A stretch of 28,308 nt of DNA from a virus. Positions 22,996 through 28,308 of the stretch are shown piece by piece. The notes beneath the pieces are model-generated. The model saw only the letters and a program-made list of their open reading frames with translations, was not told the origin of the DNA and ran no database searches. Location of the stretch: positions 1-28,308 of the IMG/VR virus record IMGVR_UViG_3300039310_000008; one strand, 5' to 3'. How positions within the stretch are numbered: the first letter of the stretch is position 1; the number at the start of each line of letters is the position of its first letter. A program made the position numbers and the translations under genes.

Positions 22996-23781
22996 ATGAC
23001 CTCTTGCCCGTCCTCGGCGCGGCCGCCGTTCACCTGCCCCACGCTCGAGCAGAGCATTCAGGCGACCGCGGCGTTGCTGCCGCGCGGCAAAGCGTGGCCG
23101 GCGAACGATGGCGGCGGCACGATCGCCAATTTCCTGGCGTGGCTCGCGTCGCTCGGCAATCGCATTCCGGCGCCGGGCGATTGGCCAGCGGGCTACGTGC
23201 AGGCCGGCTTCGTCGCCGCGCTGGGCACCGTGCGCAACTGGATCGAGGGCCAGTTCTGCGCGCTCAAGGATGAATTTTTCTGCGCCTCCGCGACCACGAC
23301 TCTCGATCTCTGGAACGCGGAATACGGATTGCCCGATAACTGCGATCCGTATCCGAACCTCTGCGCCAAGGTCGGCTATTTCGGCTCGCCGCATTGTCCA
23401 TCGTGGGTCGCCTTGGCCGCGTCGCTCGGCTGGTCGATCGCTTGTTCGGATTTTGGCGGCGGCACTCAGGCCGGTTGCTGCCATGCCGGCAATGCTCTCG
23501 CCAATCCGGGCGCGCAGGCGACCATCGTCACCATCACGGTGTTTCTCGGTTCCAGCGGCGCCTATGGGATACCCATGTCGACGCCCTCGCGCGCCGGCAT
23601 CTTTCTTGCGGGGCAACAGCAACAATGCCAGCCCAATATCACGTCGCTTGAGTGCGCCTTCCAGCGCATTCTGCCGGCGCATCTGACGGTTAATTACGTC
23701 ACCGACAACTCTTCCGCCTTTGTCGCCCTGGTCGCCCGCGGCACGGCCGCAGCATCCGGCCGGGCGCGCATCAGCATCTAG
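22996..23781 (+). CDS. Mu gp48-like tail protein (DUF2313), Cys-rich variant
   Basis: The 261-residue chain has the DUF2313 pattern: an N-terminal ALLPRGKAWPAN (the LLPxGxAW motif), a helix GTVRNWIEGQFCALKDEFF, LDLWNAEYGLPDNCDPYPN, and a C-terminal end with LECAFQRILPAHLTVNYV. In Mu-like phages this is the protein that follows gp47 and links baseplate to fibres. Twelve Cys are present, mostly paired in pattern (FC, FFC, NC, LC, HC, AC, CCH, QC, EC), which is many for a virion protein. GGAGCGGAG lies shortly upstream of ATG 22996. Confidence 0.85.
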   Translation: MTSCPSSARPPFTCPTLEQSIQATAALLPRGKAWPANDGGGTIANFLAWLASLGNRIPAPGDWPAGYVQAGFVAALGTVRNWIEGQFCALKDEFFCASATTTLDLWNAEYGLPDNCDPYPNLCAKVGYFGSPHCPSWVALAASLGWSIACSDFGGGTQAGCCHAGNALANPGAQATIVTITVFLGSSGAYGIPMSTPSRAGIFLAGQQQQCQPNITSLECAFQRILPAHLTVNYVTDNSSAFVALVARGTAAASGRARISI

Positions 23782-23817
23782 CTGACTTTTTCCTTTTCCA
23801 CATCGCGGTAGCACTCC

Positions 23818-25137
23818 ATGACCGATCTCTTCGGCCCGGCCAATGCTGCAAACTCGGTCACCGCCATGCCCGCGGACTCGCGGGTGTTCGGGTCGAACAA
23901 CACCTTTTTCAAGGACTGCTCCTCGCCGACCGCGAATGATGGGACCGCCTACGGCGCTTCTTTTTTCAATTTTCTGCTGCAGATGCTCCGCGCCGCCGTC
24001 ACCGGCCAGAACATCCCGCAGGACAATACCAATGCGAACATGCTGCTGCAGGCCATCCAGGCCGCAGCGCCGCCCTATGCCGCCGATATCGGCGCGCAGA
24101 ATGCGCTGATCGTCAACGTCAATCAGCCGGGCTTCGCGCTCGGCGCCGGCTCCATCATCCGCACCAAGGTCGCCTATACCATCACCGGGGCGGCGACCAT
24201 CCAGGTCTATAACGGCACCAGCAATCTCGGCACTTTCAACCTCACGCGTTCCGACTTGAGCGCGCTCAATCCTTATGACCTGGTCGCGGGTCAGATGGCG
24301 GCGCTGACCTACGACGGCACCGAATTCCAGATCCCGCGCGGCGACGCCGGCGGCACCGGCGACCTGAAATGGAAACTCGCCGGCACGACGCTCACCGGTT
24401 GGGTGCCGCTCAACGGCCTGACCATCGGCAGCGCCTCCTCGGCGGCGACCGCCCGCGCCAACGCCGATTGCCAGCAGCTCTACTATCTGCTCTGGAACAA
24501 TTTCTCCAACACGCTCTGCCCGGTCACCGGCGGCCGCGGCGGCTCGGCCTCAGCGGACTGGACGGCGAATAAGCCGATCCAGCTGCCCGACTCGCAGTGC
24601 AAGTCGCTGATCGGCGTCGACGGCATGGGCGGCGCCGCGACGACGGGTCGCTTGAGCGGCGTGCCGATCACCGCCGGCGCCTCCAATATGTTCGGCTCGA
24701 CGCTCGGCGAGTCGCTGCACGCGCTGGCGACCGGCGAGCTCGCTTCGCACAATCACGGCGTCAACGACCCTGGTCATAGCCACGGCGTCAATGATCCGGG
24801 CCACGACCACTCGGTCAACGATCCGGGCCACGACCACTCGCATACCGATCCGGGGCACTCTCACACGGTCCCTGGTTATGCTTCCAATGCTGGGGTTTTT
24901 GGGACCAACATCGAGGCCAGCAACCAGAGCACTCCCTGGGTCAACGAACCCACAAGCAGCGCCACGACCGGCATCAACAACAACTCATCCGGCACCGGCG
25001 TGAGCAACAATTCATCGGGCACCGGCGTCGGCGTCGATACCGCCGACACCGGCATTTCGACCCAAGCCGCCGGCTCCGGCACCGCGCACAACAACACCCA
25101 GCTTTCGCTCACCGCGGTCCTGTTCGCGCGGCTCTGA
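23818..25137 (+). CDS. Long tail fibre with His-rich HxH repeats
   Basis: Likely receptor-binding fibre (439 residues). The N-terminus MTDLFGPANAANSVTAMPADS is a likely attachment domain. The middle (about 100-180) is a strand-rich domain with LIVNVNQPGFALGAGS and GTFNLTRSDL. A collar-like domain follows (GWVPLNGLTIGSASSAATARAN, with CPVTGGRGGSASADW). Residues 311-349 contain HNHG, HSHG, HDHS, HDHSH and HSH units, linked by VNDPG repeats, as in metal-binding tips. TGI/TGV-rich repeats (382-422) precede the end LTAVLFARL. The ribosome binding site is weak. The gene is followed tail-to-tail by the methyltransferase. Its relative is the short fibre at 20227. Confidence 0.82.
   Translation: MTDLFGPANAANSVTAMPADSRVFGSNNTFFKDCSSPTANDGTAYGASFFNFLLQMLRAAVTGQNIPQDNTNANMLLQAIQAAAPPYAADIGAQNALIVNVNQPGFALGAGSIIRTKVAYTITGAATIQVYNGTSNLGTFNLTRSDLSALNPYDLVAGQMAALTYDGTEFQIPRGDAGGTGDLKWKLAGTTLTGWVPLNGLTIGSASSAATARANADCQQLYYLLWNNFSNTLCPVTGGRGGSASADWTANKPIQLPDSQCKSLIGVDGMGGAATTGRLSGVPITAGASNMFGSTLGESLHALATGELASHNHGVNDPGHSHGVNDPGHDHSVNDPGHDHSHTDPGHSHTVPGYASNAGVFGTNIEASNQSTPWVNEPTSSATTGINNNSSGTGVSNNSSGTGVGVDTADTGISTQAAGSGTAHNNTQLSLTAVLFARL
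24748..24864 (+). repeat. His-rich tandem repeat of the long fibre
   Basis: Repeats of about nine codons (27 bases) encode HxH with NDPG linkers. Two successive units share an identical run of 21 bases, starting at 24793 and again at 24820. Shared links (NDPG here, SDPS in the short fibre) suggest both arose from one ancestor. Copy number may vary by slippage. Confidence 0.78.
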
Positions 25138-25171
25138 TCTTATCGACGCTGATCGACGAAACGACCGAGTT

Positions 25172-25999
25172 TTAGTTCGATGTGCGATGATGAACCATTT
25201 GCTCTAATGGAGGGATCGGAGCTCTTGGTCGCAGCAAAAGATCACTTACGCATTCGTGCCGCATCAAATTGACGTGCAGAAAAGTTTGCGGGTCATGCGG
25301 CAAGGGTTGCGCTCGCTCGCGATGAAAGACCTGCAGCACGTCGAAATTCGACCAGATCGACGTGGCGAAGGTCAGCGGATCGTAATGGTGCAGAAGCAAT
25401 GTCCAAGGGCAGAACTCCATAAAGACTAGGGGTTGCGCCTCTGCGATCAGTCGGCGCGCTCCGGCCAAAACATTTGGTTCAAAGCCCTCTACATCTATCT
25501 TGATGAAATTTGGCGCGCCGAGACCGAGATCGTCTAATCGGACAGCCTTGCAGGCTACGGTGCCGCGGTTGGCGACCGACCACGGCCCATTATCGCTGAA
25601 TGAGAGCGGGCCGGAGAAATCTGCTACCGCCGCGTCGATCACCTCAACATTGGTAATCGCATTCGCTGCGAGGTTTTGCCGGAGACACTCTTGCGCCATG
25701 GGCTGCGGCTCGAACGCCACGACGCGGCAATCAGGGCGCAGGACCGCAACTGTAATGGCGGTCAAACCGATATGGGCGCCAACGTCGAGGCATAACGATC
25801 CGCGAGAAAGCGTCATAGCCGCCGCTGCGATCGCGGTTTTATCTGCTCGCCAGGTCCGCAAACCGCGCCAGCGTCGCAGTCCGCGCATGTAGTTCGAATG
25901 AGTGCCGACGAGCCTTAGCCTTCGCGAGCCGACATAAATCGAGGCCTCGTTTTCGGCGGATCTCAAGAGCGTCGTCGACATTTGGCTGATCGCATCCAC
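25172..25999 (-). CDS. FkbM-family methyltransferase on the opposite strand
   Basis: SAM-dependent methyltransferase of the FkbM type. The 275-residue product has SAM motif I LDVGAHIGLTAITVA (71-85), motif II VVAFEPQPMAQECLRQNL (93-110), a segment NVEVIDAAVADFSGPLSF (117-134) and FIKIDVEGFEPNVLAGA (165-181), the family's diagnostic IDVEG. The start is GTG 25999 with GGAAGGA ten bases upstream; an internal ATG at codon 7 is possible. It is the only minus-strand gene here and has visibly lower G+C. It lies tail-to-tail with the fibre gene. Related enzymes O-methylate sugars, so it may alter host surface glycans as a lysogenic-conversion gene, or the fibre's target. The substrate cannot be read from sequence. 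Confidence 0.88.
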   Translation of the reverse strand: MDAISQMSTTLLRSAENEASIYVGSRRLRLVGTHSNYMRGLRRWRGLRTWRADKTAIAAAAMTLSRGSLCLDVGAHIGLTAITVAVLRPDCRVVAFEPQPMAQECLRQNLAANAITNVEVIDAAVADFSGPLSFSDNGPWSVANRGTVACKAVRLDDLGLGAPNFIKIDVEGFEPNVLAGARRLIAEAQPLVFMEFCPWTLLLHHYDPLTFATSIWSNFDVLQVFHRERAQPLPHDPQTFLHVNLMRHECVSDLLLRPRAPIPPLEQMVHHRTSN

Positions 26000-26098
26000 G
26001 CGGGCGGTTTCCTTCCGTAGCCAAGCTTAACAGCCGCAGGTTGTCGCTGGCAACCCGGCAAATTCCACCTACGCATCCCTATCAAGGAGAACGAGATC
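26000..26098. promoter_or_regulatory. Divergent region between methyltransferase and tail gene
   Basis: This 99-base gap separates divergent genes, so it must hold the methyltransferase's promoter if the gene has its own. On the minus strand TTGCCA, 17 bases, then TTAAGC gives a weak -35/-10-like pair. A short hairpin GGTTG/CAACC is at 26039-26055. The rightward gene has a strong AAGGAGA (26084-26090). No certain promoter is seen. Confidence 0.35.
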
Positions 26099-27211
26099 AT
26101 GAGCGGTCTATCCGACTATTCGGCCGAGAACGTGCTGAATTGGGAAACCGGCAACGCGCCGATGCCGGCGATGGCGTCGCGCTTCCTTACGCTGTTCGTC
26201 GCTCCACCGACGGCGGATGCCGTCACCGGCGGAGTCGAGATGGCCGGCGGAAATTATGCCCGCGTGCAGGTCGCGGGCGAGATCACGGCGGCTGGCGCGA
26301 TCTCGACCTCGAGCGCGACCATCACGATGCCGAATGTCAGCGGCTATCCCTGGGTGGTTGCAGGGATGAACGTCTACGACATCACCGCGGGCAAGCAGAT
26401 CGGCACGGTGCTGACCTACACCGGCACCACGCTGACGCTGACCGGCAACGCCGCGAATGCTGGTTCTGGATCCACGGACTCGCTGGCCTTCTCCGCTTGG
26501 CCGGCGGCATCGGCGTCTTCGGGGAATGAGCCGGCGACGGCTCCCGCCAACGTCACCAATTCCGGCGCAGTCGTTACCTTTCCGCAAGCCGCCGGGACCG
26601 AGCCATGGGGCGGCGCTCTTGCGGCTGGCGCCTCGTTCACGACCGCTTCGACCACGATCACGATGGGAGCCGCGGTCCCGAGCTGGGTCGTGGCTGGGGC
26701 TAACGTCTATGATGTGACGGCTTCGGCGCAGATCGGTACGGTGGCGAGCGTCGCCGGTTCGACCGTTACCCTCTCGGCTGCGGCGGCCCATGCATCGTCC
26801 GGTTCGACTGATTCGCTTTTGTTCAGCGCGCCCGCAGTGGCTTGGGGCCTGTTCGACGCTTTATCTGGCGGCAACCCGATCACCTGGGACTATCTCGGCA
26901 ACAACAAGTGGATTCCGTTCTCTTGCAGCTCGGCGTCGCCTGGCGTGCTGACCTGCGACAGCACGTCTGACGCACCGGCCAACGGCTCCTCGATCGTGGT
27001 GACGCAGAAGTACGGCGGCACGCTGCCGACAACCGGCGGCTCCTGGTCTGGTCTGTTGACCACGGCGAACCTGTCGGGCGCGACGTTCACCGCCGGCGTC
27101 AACACTACCGGGATCGGCGGCGGCCAGTTCCGCCAGCTCACCCAGCAGCCGATCTCGATCAACGTGACGGCGAGCTTCGCCACGTCGACCTTCACGCTGA
27201 TGCTGGCGTAA
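26099..27211 (+). CDS. Phage gp80-type tail fibre protein split by two modules
   Basis: The core resembles gp80-like tail proteins: MSGLSDYSAENVLNWETG, FLTLFVAPPTADAVTGGVEMAGGNYARVQV (29-58), then ATAPANVTNSGAVVTFPQA (146-164), AWGLFDALSGGNPITWDYL (248-266). The core is interrupted twice: a module at residues 62-133, 68/72 identical to that in the J protein, and a diverged second copy at about 173-244 (ALAAGASFTTASTTITM...SWVVAGANVYDVT). Both lie where loops of the core would be. A C-terminal strand-rich region with QFRQLTQQPISINV follows; it is not typical of the family. AAGGAGA lies eight bases before ATG 26099. It may decorate the fibre or baseplate surface. Confidence 0.78.
   Translation: MSGLSDYSAENVLNWETGNAPMPAMASRFLTLFVAPPTADAVTGGVEMAGGNYARVQVAGEITAAGAISTSSATITMPNVSGYPWVVAGMNVYDITAGKQIGTVLTYTGTTLTLTGNAANAGSGSTDSLAFSAWPAASASSGNEPATAPANVTNSGAVVTFPQAAGTEPWGGALAAGASFTTASTTITMGAAVPSWVVAGANVYDVTASAQIGTVASVAGSTVTLSAAAAHASSGSTDSLLFSAPAVAWGLFDALSGGNPITWDYLGNNKWIPFSCSSASPGVLTCDSTSDAPANGSSIVVTQKYGGTLPTTGGSWSGLLTTANLSGATFTAGVNTTGIGGGQFRQLTQQPISINVTASFATSTFTLMLA
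26282..26497 (+). repeat. 72-residue shared module, copy A in gp80-type gene
   Basis: Near-identical partner of the copy in the baseplate J gene (see 22696-22911). Most base differences are synonymous, so the protein sequence has been kept. The two flanks in the host proteins differ completely, which indicates precise insertion or exchange of this segment rather than duplication of a whole gene. Confidence 0.88.
26615..26830 (+). repeat. Diverged copy B of the 72-residue module
   Basis: Residues about 173-244 align to copy A over its length: ASFTTASTTITM to AISTSSATITM, SWVVAGANVYDVTASAQIGTV to PWVVAGMNVYDITAGKQIGTV, and SSGSTDSLLFSA to GSGSTDSLAFSA. Much less similar than copy A and the J copy are to each other, so this copy is older or came from another source. 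Confidence 0.78.
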
Positions 27212-27244
27212 GCGATATTTTGCTTTGACTCGCGGTGACCTGAA

Positions 27245-28054
27245 ATGTTGCTTCTCGCCGGCACAAGCGCACTGATCCAGGTGGTGACCAGCGCCGCGCA
27301 ATCCTTAATGGTGCATGCCTCGTTCGCGGACAACTCATCTGGCACCATTACGCCGAATACGCAAAATACGACGGTCTCCACCGCAACAACGACGACCGTT
27401 GTGTCGTCGCCAGGGTCTAGCGTCCAACGCAACATCAAGCATCTCAGCTTCTTCAACAATGGCTCGGCAGCGAACACGCTGACGGTTCAGCACACCGACG
27501 GCACGACGCTGGTAACGCTGCGAGGCGTGGCGTTGCCTGCCGGCTATTCGTTGACCTACGAAGAAGGCCAAGGTTGGTATGTTGAGACGGCTTCCGGCCA
27601 GATATTGCAGGCGGTCGCCAACGGTGCGGTCAGTCAGACGACATCGAGTTCTGCTCTTGTCCCGACATCAACCAGTTCGTTCGTCATGGGTGGTATGGGG
27701 GCACTCATAACCCCGGCAAAGTCCGGTAACATCCAGGCGACACTTGCCGGTTATCTTACTTCTTCAGTCACTACGGTTGACGAGGGCATCATTCTTCAAT
27801 TGGCCTACGCCTCCGGGGCCTCTGGACCGTCGTACCAAGCCGCCGCAACGGGTACGGTTATCGGCAAAGCCACCGAGTATTCCGTCCCAACAACTGCTGG
27901 TGCCGCGACGGACGTGCGTGTTCCGGTTTGTCAGCCTGCGCTGGTGACAGGCCTGCTAGTCGGCACGTCATATTGGTTTGACTTCCAGATGGAAGGCATC
28001 ACTGCCGAGGACGTGAGCCTTAACAACGCAGTCTTGATCCTCACAGAATACTAA
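27245..28054 (+). CDS. Hypothetical phage structural protein (269 aa)
   Basis: The product begins MLLLAGTSALIQVVTSAAQS, with a Thr/Ser-rich section (TITPNTQNTTVSTATTTTVV), then SSVQRNIKHLSFFNNGSAANTLTVQH and GVALPAGYSLTYEEGQGWYV (about 93-112), and a C-terminal beta-rich part ending WFDFQMEGITAEDVSLNNAVLILTEY. The plan resembles phage surface or tail accessory proteins seen near fibre genes, often without a known role. I recognise no named family. G+C is lower than in the head genes. The ribosome binding site is poor. It likely adds to the fibre/accessory set. Confidence 0.6.
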   Translation: MLLLAGTSALIQVVTSAAQSLMVHASFADNSSGTITPNTQNTTVSTATTTTVVSSPGSSVQRNIKHLSFFNNGSAANTLTVQHTDGTTLVTLRGVALPAGYSLTYEEGQGWYVETASGQILQAVANGAVSQTTSSSALVPTSTSSFVMGGMGALITPAKSGNIQATLAGYLTSSVTTVDEGIILQLAYASGASGPSYQAAATGTVIGKATEYSVPTTAGAATDVRVPVCQPALVTGLLVGTSYWFDFQMEGITAEDVSLNNAVLILTEY

Positions 28055-28067
28055 AGGGGGGCCAGCC

Positions 28068-28308
28068 GTGCCGACTCCCTCCTTAGTGCAGATGATTTCG
28101 TCTGACTCGAATTATTATGGCGCGGGTGTTCCTACGGCGGGGATAGGCGGCACAGGTGGACAAAACAATTTCAGGTACAAGGTCCCCAACAAGACGCAGG
28201 CGGGCAACTGTTATCTCGTTTCAGCGACGTGGCCTGACGGCAATACGCCCGTCCTGTCAGACAATCTGAACGGTGTTTGGCCTGCGCCAATTGGCACTGT
28301 CGGCGTGG
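28068..28308 (+). CDS. Partial ORF at the window edge, probable structural protein
   Basis: GTG 28068 is preceded by AGGGGGG and follows the previous stop by 13 bases; the frame stays open to the end of the window (80 codons seen). The visible part is MPTPSLVQMISSDSNYYGAG (GTG read as Met) followed by Gly-rich GGTGGQNNFRYKVPN and a strand-rich portion with CYLVSATWPDGNTPVLSDN. It reads like a secreted or virion surface protein, but I do not recognise a family, and the gene continues beyond the window. Confidence 0.55.
   Translation, partial: MPTPSLVQMISSDSNYYGAGVPTAGIGGTGGQNNFRYKVPNKTQAGNCYLVSATWPDGNTPVLSDNLNGVWPAPIGTVGV

Noticed and set aside
27390-27409. CGACGAC/GTCGTCG inverted repeat within the unassigned gene
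   Set aside because: Short and inside a coding region with Thr/Val-rich codons, so chance is the simplest explanation.

Overview
This 28.3 kb window is the late (virion) region of a tailed, contractile-tail temperate phage or prophage. High G+C content, strong GC3 codon bias, GTG starts and many ATGA stop/start overlaps suggest an alphaproteobacterial host, probably a Rhizobiales member such as a Bradyrhizobium relative. The host group is an inference. No tRNA, rRNA, CRISPR array, IS element or lysis gene is visible.

Layout. (1) 1-2030: 3' part of a tyrosine integrase, three small genes (one with a twin-arginine-type signal) and a minor tail protein Z-like gene. (2) 2030-2250: a short gene-poor stretch with 21-bp tandem repeats, then the packaging genes (small and large terminase). 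(3) 4900-11240: a lambda-type head module: gpW-like connector, portal, S49 protease, scaffold, decoration protein D, major capsid protein E and head-tail connector candidates. (4) 11250-17130: a Mu-type tail: terminator candidate, DUF2635, sheath, tube, assembly chaperone with a probable programmed -1 frameshift, and tape measure. (5) 17138-23781: a Mu-type baseplate in Mu order (gp43, gp44, gp45, gp46, gp47, gp48), with a fibre gene inserted between gp45 and gp46. (6) 23818-28308: fibre and accessory region: a long His-rich fibre protein, an FkbM-family methyltransferase on the opposite strand, a gp80-type tail protein split by two repeat modules, an unrecognised structural-looking protein and a partial gene at the edge.

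The genes work together as one assembly line. Terminase cuts and pumps DNA through the portal into a scaffolded, protease-matured capsid stabilised by gpD. Connectors and the terminator join head to tail. Sheath, tube and tape measure form the tail, and the Mu-like baseplate carries fibres for host recognition. Nearly everything is on the + strand with tiny gaps or overlaps, so it is probably one late transcript. The methyltransferase is the clear exception and looks like an independently expressed lysogenic-conversion gene.

The least ordinary signals are these. A 72-residue module is 68/72 identical between the baseplate J protein and a tail protein, with a third diverged copy. A decoration protein is split by two 85-residue repeats. 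Similar GC-hairpin leaders precede the three most abundant virion proteins. A -1 slippery site precedes an ORF that ends exactly at the tape-measure start. A UGA separates an S49 protease from its scaffold in the same frame.
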